DNA of 64,000 nucleotides from Lyophyllum atratum (taxonomy: Eukaryota; Basidiomycota; Agaricomycetes; Agaricales; Lyophyllaceae): positions 1,426,001 to 1,490,000 of the forward strand of contig JACGCN010000010.1 of NCBI GenBank assembly GCA_014905825.1. The letters are read 5' to 3'. Positions 23,131 through 31,983 of the stretch are shown one piece after another. Made by a program: the position numbers and the translations under genes. The notes under the pieces were generated by a model, which did not search any database, had not been told where the DNA came from, and worked only from the letters and a program-made list of their open reading frames with translations. Position 1 is the first letter of the stretch; the number at the start of each line of letters is the position of its first letter.

Positions 23131-26100
23131 TCAGACGCGTCTCGCCAACTGCCTAGGGCGCTTAACGCCCTGCAACTCCAGATAACGGTCCAGGGCCGCA
23201 AGGTCCTGGCAGGTCTTATACGGCTCCCAAGTCGTATCACCGAGGCTCCAACGAACCTCAAATTCCAGGTCGTTATCGACCCAGCGATGTCCCATAATAT
23301 CTTCGACGAACCACTCCTGGTCGTCTTCGACCCCAAAATCGTAAGGTTCTGGGCGCGATCGATTGGGAAACATCAAATCGCTCGACGCGTGATAGGGTCG
23401 TAGCAGCGATACATGGAATTTAGGGTGGATGCGACGCTGTGCAAGCGCCGCGGGTAGTTCCAAGATATAGTTCGAGACCTCAGGGAAGGCCTCGAGTACC
23501 TTGTAGGGACCAATAAATTTCGGACACAATTTGCGTGCCCGTCCTTTGGGTAGATTCAGGTTCTTGGTGGATAAGTACACCAAACTTCCAACTTCGATAG
23601 TTGGTTCCGGACTACGACGTGCATTCGCCGTTCGTGTCTGAAAGACACGAGTTTCAATAACCGCATCATGGGCGTTGGCTAAGTTCGTCAACGCTTGCTC
23701 TGCGTACTGTTTAATACCTCTCGGGACGACATCGTCGTTCCGAATCTCCTTAATCATTGACGGCATAAACCCGCCATTAAGTTCGAAGGGGGCGTATTTC
23801 GTCGTCCCCGATACGCTAGCGTTTATGGCGAATTCCGTCATGGGCACGCGGTCGACCCAATCCTTTTGATCGTGTCGAACGATCGTCCGGAATATTTGGC
23901 CAATGCTACGATTGGCCCGTTCGGTTTGTCCATCCGTTTGAGGGTGGAAGGAAGTCGACATCAAGAGCTTGGCTCCTAACATCTTATGGAGTGATTTCCA
24001 CCATCGCGACGTGAACTTAGAGTCCCTGTCCGAGACAATGGAGCTCGGGAGGCCGTGTAGCCTCACGATTTCCTTCAGGTACACCCAGGACAACTCTTTA
24101 GCTGTCATAGTGGTGTGGACCGGTATCAGATGAACCATGCTCGTCATCCTACAGATGACGACCCAAAGGTAATTGTAACCTTTAGACTCTGGGAACGGGC
24201 CTATGAAGTCCATTCCGATTGAATCCCATGGCTTCAGAGCAATGGGCAGCGGGTGATTTTTACCCGCTGGCTTTTGATTCGAGACTTTGGCGCGTTGACA
24301 CGCTTCACAAGTCTTGCAAAAGGCCTTCACGGTCTTAGGTATGTCGGGCCACCAGTACCATCGTCGAACATATTCGGCGGTGCGCTCTTCGCCAAAATGG
24401 CCAAGAGTCTGGTGGGCCTGCTCCACTATCGATGTGAGGATTTCAGGACTCCGTGGGATACACATTACCCGACCGCCAGCTAAGTTGGTGGTCCAGATAA
24501 GCTCCTTTTTGACGCTGAAGCTTTTATAAGCCTCTGGGTCTTCCAGGATGAGCGATAAAAGCTTATCAGAAGGGTAACCCTTCTTCACTTTATCGATAAA
24601 GGCCGCATCAGTACGGTCTTTCGGTGGAGCCACTACGGTTCGTCCGAATAGTATGTCACCTAAGGTGACATGGTTATCTGTATCCTCTGCTGCCGACGCA
24701 TCGGTAGCAGTGTGGTTATCACCCATGGCATCAGCTTCGTTCATAAGCTGAGCTTCCAGGTCACGTTCTTCTCGGCGTTCTTGGAGACGTCGATTAGCTT
24801 GAAGTCGAGTTTCGCGCATTGCGCGTATTTCGACGACCTTTTCTACAGCCTCTTGGTACCGAGGCTGAGGGAGGTCTTCGCCTTCTGGATCAATACGAAT
24901 ATCCGCATTGACATACTCATGGGCGTCATGGACGTCCTTAGCTGTGTCGCTCTCGAAATATCGAGACAAGCAGTCAGCGACTTTATTGTATTCGCCTTTA
25001 ACGTAGGTTATATCGAAATCAAATTTCGATAGATAATCTATCCATCGCCTTTGGCGCGGAGTGAGACTAAGTTGAGTTTTGAAAAACTCAAGGGCCTTAT
25101 GGTCCGTAATTACGTGGATTTTATAACCCACGAGCTTGTCTTCCCACTTTAAGAGGGCTTCCAAGATCGCTAAGGTCTCGAGTTCATGCACAGCATAGTT
25201 TTGTTGTGCACTCGTGAACTTCTTGGACATGAACCCGGCAGGACGACACTGCGCCCATGTAGGTCCTTGTCCGTACATTGCACCGACACCAGACGTCGAC
25301 GCATCACAGATAACCCAAATGGGTTCTCCAGTTTTCGGCTCAACGGGTCGAATTACTGGAGTAGTAACGCAGATGCGTTTGATCATCTCAAAGCATCGTT
25401 GATGAATGGGGCGCCAGTAGAAAGGCGTCCCGTTTTGAGTCATAGACATTAACGGCCCTGTATAGGCCGTAATATCCGGGAGGAAAGCACCGATATAATT
25501 GACCAGTCCAACGAAGCGCTGGACGTCATTATAGCTGCGAGGAGTTCGCCACTCGCGTATACGCGCGAGTTTGTCGGCATCTGGGTGGATACCCTGGTCA
25601 TCGATGATATGGCCAAGGCAATCCACCTTGTCCGCATACAATTCGCATTTCTTCCACTTCAGGAAAAGCTGGTACTTTCTGAGTCGCTCGAAGACGACTC
25701 TAAGGTGTTGCTCGTGCTCCTCGATGGAGTCCGAATAAATGAATATATCATCTAAATAGACGTGCATGAAACGTCCAATGGCATCTCGAAATATCGAAGT
25801 CATTAACCTCTGGAACGTAGCGGGGGCGTTACAGTCCCCGATTTGCATGATGTTACTGACATACGTGCCAGCTATCGTTGCGAAGGCGGTCTTAGGAACG
25901 TCTTCAGTGCGCACGCGCACTTGCTCGTAGGCATCTGTTAGATCGATTTTTGACCTAATTTTGCCGCGAGCGACATCCTCCCGGATTACCTCTTGGTCAG
26001 GTAACGGAGTGACGTCCTTGATCGTATTGTCGTTGCGTTGACGCGCATCCAGAGGAGTTCGTAAGGACCCATCTTTCTTGGGAATACACAACAGGGGTGC

Positions 26101-27051
26101 GGCCTGCCGAGCAGGTCGCGGTTCCCACCATTTAGACTCGGTATACCTATTTACCTTAGCGTAGAACTCATCGCGAAGCGACTGAGGACACCGAGGCGCG
26201 TGATAGGTATATTGCTTCGTGTCATCAATAAGATTTATCTCATGATTAACGTCGCGCCATGGTGGCAGAACTGGTTTAGTTCCACAGACCATGTCTTCGA
26301 ACTCATCATACCACTGCTGACGCAGTCGAGGATAGTCGGCTTCCGTTAGACGGCCCGTTTGGGTCGTCTTTGGTATATCCTTGGTGTTGACGGCTCGAAT
26401 GGAGGCTGAAGCACCCTTGGATCGCGGGGGTTCAAACCTCGCTTTCAACTTAACTAAGTTGAAATCACTATCATCAACTACCGGTACCCGGTAGGGTGGA
26501 GCTTTAGCTCGTTTCTTGGACGTTCGTCTGAAGTCCATCGGCTCTGAAACTTCCTCATCGAGAGCCTCACGATACACCGATACTGCAGGTCGTACATTAC
26601 GACCTTGCCATGCCCGTACGGAACCTATAACTTGGTTCCATTCATCCGGCATTCGAGGGTCAAATAACCACTCGTACTGAGGTACTGGATCTGGTCGATC
26701 CCACATGAATCGTTCCGATCGATCTACCGGCGCTTGGAAAGCGTCGTCATCGACCTTGGTGTCCGCAGCCTGAGCTACGTTCGATTCATCGCCTGCTGGA
26801 GTTGCTTCAACTCCAACTACTTCAGGATTTACATCCGGTACAGCTGCGTTAGCCGTACGCTTCGGTTTTTTCGCAGGTTTCGGGGAGGTCTTTGGTACTT
26901 CCCCCCCTCTTAGAGTTTCTTGAAACTCTTCCTCGGATATCATAATGGACGGAAATCCATCGGGGAGGCTATTCGTAGCCTCCACCTTTTCATCCAAGAC
27001 CTCGATCGACACCTTCGATCGAGCAACCTTCACCGCTGGTGGCGTGGCCAG
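23131..27051 (-). CDS. Element 2 pol: RT, RNase H, integrase, chromodomain
   Basis: The frame is open from just after the gag-protease stop codon (27052-27054, TGA) to 23131, about 1306 codons. RT has PLLCIPKKDGSLRTPLDAR and HVYLDDIFIYSD. RNase H has VICDASTSGVGA and ITDHKALEFF. Integrase has the HHCC finger (CKTCEACQ) and D, D, E at MDFIGP, SDRDSKF and QTERANR. A GPY/F module (KFIGPYKVLEAFPE) follows, then a chromodomain (WFVEDIMGHR ... EVRWSLGDTTWEPY) that probably guides insertion to particular chromatin. There is no ATG suited to separate initiation at the junction, so expression presumably depends on reading through the UGA. All catalytic residues I can check are present, so this copy may be competent. 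Confidence 0.93.
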   Translation of the reverse strand: MATPPAVKVARSKVSIEVLDEKVEATNSLPDGFPSIMISEEEFQETLRGGEVPKTSPKPAKKPKRTANAAVPDVNPEVVGVEATPAGDESNVAQAADTKVDDDAFQAPVDRSERFMWDRPDPVPQYEWLFDPRMPDEWNQVIGSVRAWQGRNVRPAVSVYREALDEEVSEPMDFRRTSKKRAKAPPYRVPVVDDSDFNLVKLKARFEPPRSKGASASIRAVNTKDIPKTTQTGRLTEADYPRLRQQWYDEFEDMVCGTKPVLPPWRDVNHEINLIDDTKQYTYHAPRCPQSLRDEFYAKVNRYTESKWWEPRPARQAAPLLCIPKKDGSLRTPLDARQRNDNTIKDVTPLPDQEVIREDVARGKIRSKIDLTDAYEQVRVRTEDVPKTAFATIAGTYVSNIMQIGDCNAPATFQRLMTSIFRDAIGRFMHVYLDDIFIYSDSIEEHEQHLRVVFERLRKYQLFLKWKKCELYADKVDCLGHIIDDQGIHPDADKLARIREWRTPRSYNDVQRFVGLVNYIGAFLPDITAYTGPLMSMTQNGTPFYWRPIHQRCFEMIKRICVTTPVIRPVEPKTGEPIWVICDASTSGVGAMYGQGPTWAQCRPAGFMSKKFTSAQQNYAVHELETLAILEALLKWEDKLVGYKIHVITDHKALEFFKTQLSLTPRQRRWIDYLSKFDFDITYVKGEYNKVADCLSRYFESDTAKDVHDAHEYVNADIRIDPEGEDLPQPRYQEAVEKVVEIRAMRETRLQANRRLQERREERDLEAQLMNEADAMGDNHTATDASAAEDTDNHVTLGDILFGRTVVAPPKDRTDAAFIDKVKKGYPSDKLLSLILEDPEAYKSFSVKKELIWTTNLAGGRVMCIPRSPEILTSIVEQAHQTLGHFGEERTAEYVRRWYWWPDIPKTVKAFCKTCEACQRAKVSNQKPAGKNHPLPIALKPWDSIGMDFIGPFPESKGYNYLWVVICRMTSMVHLIPVHTTMTAKELSWVYLKEIVRLHGLPSSIVSDRDSKFTSRWWKSLHKMLGAKLLMSTSFHPQTDGQTERANRSIGQIFRTIVRHDQKDWVDRVPMTEFAINASVSGTTKYAPFELNGGFMPSMIKEIRNDDVVPRGIKQYAEQALTNLANAHDAVIETRVFQTRTANARRSPEPTIEVGSLVYLSTKNLNLPKGRARKLCPKFIGPYKVLEAFPEVSNYILELPAALAQRRIHPKFHVSLLRPYHASSDLMFPNRSRPEPYDFGVEDDQEWFVEDIMGHRWVDNDLEFEVRWSLGDTTWEPYKTCQDLAALDRYLELQGVKRPRQLARRV

Positions 27052-29061
27052 TCATTCCCGACGCTTTTCAAGCGTCCGATGACGACGCAGTCGCCCATCA
27101 GTGTCCTCGAGACTCACCCGCAACGCGGGTGTCGCGACGCCGTTAACAACGACTTCATTTCTGGCAAAGTCCAAAACAATGCCGTTGGTGCGCATGAACG
27201 GCGTACCAATAATGACGTCGTAGCGATCGAAGTTCGCTACATCCATATACACAGTACCCTTAAACCCAGGTAGATCTACCTGAGCTTCGGTACCAAAGTT
27301 AACGGTAGCACGGCTTCCAGTCGTACCCAGCTGCAAGATAAGGGGGTTATCCAAGGTTTTAACCTTGATACCCGCTACTTGAGTAAATGCAGGAGTAATT
27401 CCTGTCGTGGTACTCCCAGAGTCCCACAACGTCCAGGCTTGATGTCCTCCGACATCAATATACGTCACGAGGCACTCCTTGTCTGCAGCAGAATGTACGG
27501 GGCGCTGAAGCGTCCCTTTCTGCAAGACAAGTTTGTAGCGACCAGCCGGTGGTCGCTGCACCTCCTCAAAAGGTGCCTCCGTCATAGCGTACATTCGTTC
27601 GCTATCCGACGAACGAGTATAAAACTCGTTATCATATACTTCGACTTCCACAAGGTCGTCGCTACCTTCAGAGGCAGCGTCCGATTCAGGACGTTCAGTG
27701 TCCCTTACATCGTCATCGTCATCCTCAGGAGCACTCATATGTTCCTGCTCGTCATCAGCATCGGCTAACTCATCCGGCGACGCAGTATGCGCCGCTCGTA
27801 CAAAGACACGGTTGCGTCGGGGTTTGGTACACTCCTTCGAGAAGTGGCCTTTCTCGCCGCAATTGAAACAGCCGTCGTCCTTACCATCCTGTCTAGGTTG
27901 GTAGGCAGGCCTGACGTTACCACCAATCCTGGGACGGGCCCCAAGCTCGTTATTTAACGGAGATGGTTTGAACGGTGCGTTCGCTCGACGATTATCGCCT
28001 TGCGGTCCCGCTCGTTTCGGCTGGTCCCGATAGTGATTAGGTGTAGGATACACCTGCCGTTTCACCCCTGGCCGTAAGTCTCCAGCGCGCATAAATACGC
28101 GCTTGGTAGCTAGATGATGAGGCTTTCGATAAGTCTGATTTCGAACCGGGGATTCCGATGCTCTACGAACATGAGGCTGTCCACGATAGTGTTCAGCCGT
28201 CTTCGTAGCGGCTTCGTATGACTTAGAATAAGCCACAAAGTCATCGAGGGTGTTAACCTCGGGTGACAATCCATCGTTAAAGAGCTGCTCTCGCATAGTT
28301 GCGGGCAACCCAAATAGGAATGTGTCAATAATCGTGAGCTCGTCCGGGGGACGAGACATATTTTGACTGTGATCCAACAAGGCATCAACGAAGCCTTGTA
28401 CACCAAGCGAGTTGGTGAATCGAGTTGAAAAGAAGGCGCTTCTAGCGTCTTGCATAGTGGAAGTGTGGATAAACCGGTCATATAAACCGGTAACGACCAA
28501 CTCGAAGGTCCACGTCTTGTGGTCCCGATTGACATGAATAACATGCCGGTTAAACCACTTGCGGGCTTCTCCATCCAAGAATTCGGATAGAATGAGAACC
28601 CGCTCTTGGTCGCGATCGGTTCCTCCGAACTGGTTGACAGCCAACATCACAACGATGTTGGTTAACCATTCTTCTAGGTCGCCAAATTTAGCAGACCCAC
28701 TGTAAAGACCAATGGTCTTTCCGTCAGTCCTTCGGGCTTTAACGCCTTCGGGAATAGACATCCGAACGCCTAAGCGTTCGTAGATTAAAGACTTTAGTCT
28801 TTCATGCATACGCTGCCGATGATATTCGGCAGCTAACTGCACTCCTTCCGCTACGGGCGAATGTCGCTGAGGTAGCGGCATGGAGAACGCGCGTGCATCT
28901 ACTGGTAGATGCCCTACACCTGGGTACGGACGGTTGGCTGCATGGTCACCCGGATCAGCCGTTTGACCACCTTGTGGCGGTACTGATACCATCCGTGGAG
29001 GAAGGTAGTCCTCCCGTTCCAATCTGGTATCGGCCGGCGGTGAAAACCGTCGGCGCTGCAA
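27052..29061 (-). CDS. Element 2 Gag capsid, CCHC knuckle and protease
   Basis: A Ty3-type capsid region comes first (GDLEEWLTNIVVMLAVNQF, FLDGEARKWFNRHV, FVDALLDHSQNM). A CCHC knuckle follows (CFNCGEKGHFSKEC, about 27835-27876), then an acidic linker and an aspartic protease with TLWDSGSTTTGI and DVIIGTPFMRTNG. The frame ends in TGA at 27052-27054, in the same frame as pol. Its upstream end overlaps the 5' ORF (28955-30517) in a different frame and has no ATG there. I therefore read the two as one Gag needing a +1 shift, or as one Gag damaged by a single indel. Confidence 0.85.
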   Translation of the reverse strand: MQRRRFSPPADTRLEREDYLPPRMVSVPPQGGQTADPGDHAANRPYPGVGHLPVDARAFSMPLPQRHSPVAEGVQLAAEYHRQRMHERLKSLIYERLGVRMSIPEGVKARRTDGKTIGLYSGSAKFGDLEEWLTNIVVMLAVNQFGGTDRDQERVLILSEFLDGEARKWFNRHVIHVNRDHKTWTFELVVTGLYDRFIHTSTMQDARSAFFSTRFTNSLGVQGFVDALLDHSQNMSRPPDELTIIDTFLFGLPATMREQLFNDGLSPEVNTLDDFVAYSKSYEAATKTAEHYRGQPHVRRASESPVRNQTYRKPHHLATKRVFMRAGDLRPGVKRQVYPTPNHYRDQPKRAGPQGDNRRANAPFKPSPLNNELGARPRIGGNVRPAYQPRQDGKDDGCFNCGEKGHFSKECTKPRRNRVFVRAAHTASPDELADADDEQEHMSAPEDDDDDVRDTERPESDAASEGSDDLVEVEVYDNEFYTRSSDSERMYAMTEAPFEEVQRPPAGRYKLVLQKGTLQRPVHSAADKECLVTYIDVGGHQAWTLWDSGSTTTGITPAFTQVAGIKVKTLDNPLILQLGTTGSRATVNFGTEAQVDLPGFKGTVYMDVANFDRYDVIIGTPFMRTNGIVLDFARNEVVVNGVATPALRVSLEDTDGRLRRHRTLEKRRE

Positions 29062-30517
29062 ACTGTACCGCTGGTGGACCTCGTGGCGCAGTGCTGCTGC
29101 GAGGTGGCCTTGGGACGAACGGTGTTCGCTCGTCTAAGTCCTCGGACTTCACGCGCTGCTGCGTAGCAGTAGCTTTAAGACGTGCGAATGTCTTTCTATC
29201 GTGAACGACTGGCTCACTAGGTTGAGAGGCTACAAAAGTCTCTCTCATAACATCTCGGGGGCGTCCGCCCTCGAAGCGTATTCCCTGGTCATCAGTAGTA
29301 CTGAATCCCATTTCGTTGATCTGGGAGTCCCGTATACGCTGACCAGCAATGCGGTCATTCACGGTATCAAACATACCGGTACGGCCTCTAGCATCCGGGA
29401 TTTGGATGCGAGCTACAGTCGAGGGCGCATTAAGCGTCCCGTGGTGGGTGGTTGGTGGCTCGAGAGACGAGTCACTCTCCGTCCGATTATCCATAGTCAT
29501 TCCAACTGGGCGACTCGACGTCGTCCTATGAAGTTGTTCGCGCTGAGCGGCAGCCCGGCGGGCTGCATACTGCTCACTGGCAACAGACGAGTCACTCTCC
29601 ATCCGATGATCCATAGTTACTCCAACGGGGCGACTCGATGTCGTCCGATAAAGTTGTTCGCGCTGAGCGGCAGCCCGGCGGGCTGCATACTGCGCACTGG
29701 TTTCACCTGGCGCTTGCTGCTCATTCAACCTTTCAAAGGCTGCATCCAGCACCCGATCCGGTTGCACGACTGAAGCAGTCGTATCACCTACCATCGGTAA
29801 GTGTGGAGGTGGATCCCGAGCCCGGGATCCATGTCGTTGCCGATAACTCGGGGGATTAGTATCCCGAGCTTGTTGAGGCCCGGGTGATCTCACTCGGGCG
29901 GGTCTGACTGGACTATGTTGAGGGGTAGGGGTTGCGGAACCCCTTTGCGACTTGCGCTCAAGCCGCCGAAGTAAGTACTCCTCGGTTAATTGTTGTATCA
30001 ACAATTTATATTGCTCACTAGCATTGTATCTATCACCATACATAAGGCGATGTTGTTCATACGAGGCGGAAAGCGTCTCAGCGGCAATAGTCCGCAATCT
30101 TTGAGCGCGATGCGCGCTCACTTGCGGTTGCTGCTGGAAGTAAGCGTCTACGGCTTGGTCCAGAACGATCTGTGCGGCGCGTTCAGCGTCGACGTGATCG
30201 TCATCCTCCGAGGTATCTAAGATGTGTTCGGGTGTCTCAAAGACACCCTCATCCTCGAGCGCTAGGTCGCGCTCGATCGGATTGCGATGGGCCGTGTACT
30301 GAGCTGGCAAATTGCCAGTTCCCACGGTCGCGATACCTTCCGTCGGGTCTGGGTTCCGAGACGGGTGATCTCGGGACTGAGTCGACTGTACAGCCGGCTC
30401 ATGTCTCGAGGGTCTTCGTCCAGGGGCCACATAGGCTCCTGGCGCAACGGGCAACGCCCCAGGCGCTGCCGGCTCGTCGTGGTTGGTGTCCAAGTTGTCG
30501 GGTTCAGGGTCAGACAT
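28955..30517 (-). CDS. Element 2 Gag N-terminal ORF, 520 aa, proline/arginine-rich
   Basis: The ATG at 30517 (MSDPEPDNLDTNHDEPAAPG) begins about 128 bases after the 5' LTR. The protein is disordered, rich in Pro, Arg, Gln and Ser. It holds an internal duplication of some 45 residues built on QYAARRAAAQREQL, encoded at about 29440-29720. It ends at 28955 after overlapping the capsid frame by more than 100 bases. This is probably the Gag matrix-like N-terminus and supplies the start codon for the whole polyprotein. Confidence 0.75.
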   Translation of the reverse strand: MSDPEPDNLDTNHDEPAAPGALPVAPGAYVAPGRRPSRHEPAVQSTQSRDHPSRNPDPTEGIATVGTGNLPAQYTAHRNPIERDLALEDEGVFETPEHILDTSEDDDHVDAERAAQIVLDQAVDAYFQQQPQVSAHRAQRLRTIAAETLSASYEQHRLMYGDRYNASEQYKLLIQQLTEEYLLRRLERKSQRGSATPTPQHSPVRPARVRSPGPQQARDTNPPSYRQRHGSRARDPPPHLPMVGDTTASVVQPDRVLDAAFERLNEQQAPGETSAQYAARRAAAQREQLYRTTSSRPVGVTMDHRMESDSSVASEQYAARRAAAQREQLHRTTSSRPVGMTMDNRTESDSSLEPPTTHHGTLNAPSTVARIQIPDARGRTGMFDTVNDRIAGQRIRDSQINEMGFSTTDDQGIRFEGGRPRDVMRETFVASQPSEPVVHDRKTFARLKATATQQRVKSEDLDERTPFVPRPPRSSTAPRGPPAVQFAAPTVFTAGRYQIGTGGLPSSTDGISTATRWSNG

Positions 30518-30645
30518 GTTCTTGATCGAAGTCGTCCGGATTGGGTTAAGGGTGCCGGAAGAGTGTCGAAGGGGTTAAGATAAGATATGAGCGCCAGATA
30601 ATAGAATAAGTGGATAGTTAAGCACTTTTGGGTAGCTTAAAAAAA
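30518..30645 (-). other. 5' leader of element 2
   Basis: The 128-bp leader has no primer-binding site beginning TGG next to the 5' LTR. Read leftward the LTR is followed by a T-run and AAGCTACCC. Priming may use an internal tRNA fragment or self-priming, or the boundary region has mutated. Confidence 0.5.
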
Positions 30646-30847
30646 TGTAGCGCGGGCGCTACAGAGGGATGCCTTGCGTTGCGTGGTAAGCTTGACCAAT
30701 GGGTACTATTGCTATACACGAGTTTACAAGGGCTTGTTTACATCTATTGTACACAACCGTTTATATAGGCAGCGCCGAAGGCGTTGCCAAACATGGTATT
30801 GCCAAACATTACGGTCAGCGCTATAGGCGTTGACCGTGCCCGTTACA
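30646..30847 (-). repeat. 5' LTR of element 2
   Basis: 202 bp, apparently identical to the copy at 19381-19582. The TSD AACAA follows at 30848-30852. The TATATAAA on the minus strand is the likely promoter. Confidence 0.95.
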
Positions 30848-31170
30848 AACAAGGACCGACGACTTATTCTTCATCCGACTCTATCACGCGCCGCTCGCTC
30901 TAACCGCCGTGGTCGGCGTTCTACTCCTTACCCATCACGTGATTCTTCGACTTCGACATTCTATTCAGCAAGCCGACACGCCTCGCCTAGTTCCATGGCG
31001 AGCTCACCTTCCAGTAACCAGTGCGCCTCGACTCCCTCCATCAGTAACTCCTTCGATACCATCATCGCTGATGACGACGACATCGAGATCAAGGTCGAAT
31101 CTACCGACGATGACTTCTTGTTCAACGACATCTACATGCAGGACGACATTAAGGAGGGTAAATAGGAACA

Positions 31171-31188
31171 CAAAGGCAGGGGGGGGTA
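31171..31188 (+). other. Polypurine tract of element 1
   Basis: AAAGGCAGGGGGGG followed by TA precedes the 3' LTR at 31189. It fixes the plus orientation of element 1. Confidence 0.8.
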
Positions 31189-31983
31189 TGTTGTAGTACA
31201 TCGATACACTTACCTCAAGTTAGACAACGTTGATTACATTTCTTTTATCTTTCTTACCTTTGATTACTATTCACCATAGTCATCCTAACAGTAGCGCGAT
31301 ATACGTATCATTCAACTGATATGAACCCATTTTAACTTTTACGTTTCATTAAGAACATCTTAAATGACTATAAAGATACGGGATTCGACGATACTCGACG
31401 AGATCCTCGGAACGTCGCGTCGGACGCCTAAACCGTTGATGGCAAACAAGTCGTTGCCAAACAAACAACGGAACCGGCATCCGACTTAGCGGTAAGTGTC
31501 GAGAATCATCGTGAAGTCGGCTACAAGGCTCTCAATTGTTTGAGAACCGGGTAGAACGTTCTAGATTAGTTTAGATACCTGTATATATAGTCTGTAGTAC
31601 CAAATGAATAAGGATAACTTCTTTAACCCGTACTATCACTGTGTGAATAAGATTCTAAGTTAGAAACTTGAAATCAACCTCAGAAAGATCCTAGCAATAA
31701 AGCTTCGCGCTATTGATAGATCTTAAGACTACGAATATCAAAGCTCCGCGCTGGTATTCATAGCCAAATCCCGAAGACCAAAGCCCCGCGCTGGCCTTCG
31801 AGATCTCTGACGCGTGATTTCGATCTTTTAAACTTTAAGATTCATTTGCATTCAGATTTCATCTTCTAAGTCGTAAACTCTCACGTTAACGACCCTTCTA
31901 AGTAAACATTCGAATTTACTTCTTAAAAGACCTACTTACGCGTGTATTCAAGGAATACACCAAAATTACGCCGAACCGTAACA
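31189..31983 (+). repeat. 3' LTR of element 1
   Basis: 795 bp and same length as the 5' copy. Differences seen: two C/T changes at CpG sites (near 31512 and 31537) and one G/C change (near 31894). The TSD CCTGC follows at 31984-31988. Confidence 0.95.

Larger units (their letters stand above)
19381..30847 (-). mobile_element. Ty3/gypsy chromovirus element 2, complete, 11,467 bp, nested in element 1
   Basis: LTRs of 202 bp (19381-19582 and 30646-30847) appear identical, and run TG...CA in either orientation. The AACAA duplication bounds them. Genes read leftward: gag 5' ORF, gag-protease, pol and a 1009-aa extra ORF, then a purine tract before the left (3') LTR. Identical LTRs and long open frames mean a recent insertion. 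It entered the third ORF of element 1 in the opposite orientation. Confidence 0.95.
18625..31165 (+). pseudogene. Element 1 ORF3: spliced extra ORF in the env position, split by element 2
   Basis: The exons are 18625-18813, 18875-19171, 19262-19380 and 30853-31165. Introns at 18814-18874 (branch GCTAAT) and 19172-19261 end CAG; the second removes an in-frame TGA. Deleting element 2 and one AACAA copy joins codon for codon and gives 305 aa, stop at 31163. The protein starts MSLAPQTSFPALDRLA. It has an alpha-helical N-terminal half, a basic Ser/Arg stretch (SRAARSNRRGRRS) that could be a nuclear signal, a Ser-rich part and an acidic tail (DDDDIEIKVESTDDDF). No signal peptide, TM segment or known domain is visible, so it is not a classical envelope protein. 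Open frame and in-phase introns argue that it was under selection before element 2 landed. Confidence 0.7.
9599..31983 (+). mobile_element. Ty3/gypsy chromovirus element 1, about 10.0 kb before nested insertions
   Basis: LTRs of 795 bp (9599-10393 and 31189-31983) begin TG and end CA, and are bounded by the CCTGC duplication. Between them come a primer-binding site, one gag-pol ORF, a spliced third ORF and a polypurine tract. The domain order PR-RT-RNaseH-IN with a C-terminal chromodomain-like segment places it in the chromovirus branch of Ty3/gypsy. It has been hit twice: by a TRIM in RT (14645-15522) and by element 2 in ORF3 (19381-30847). Removing these and one copy of each TSD leaves 10,030 bp. 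It sits inside the zinc-finger-like family gene. Confidence 0.95.

Noticed and set aside
18625..31165. Calling ORF3 of element 1 an envelope gene
   Set aside because: Right position but no signal peptide, TM helix or glycoprotein features.
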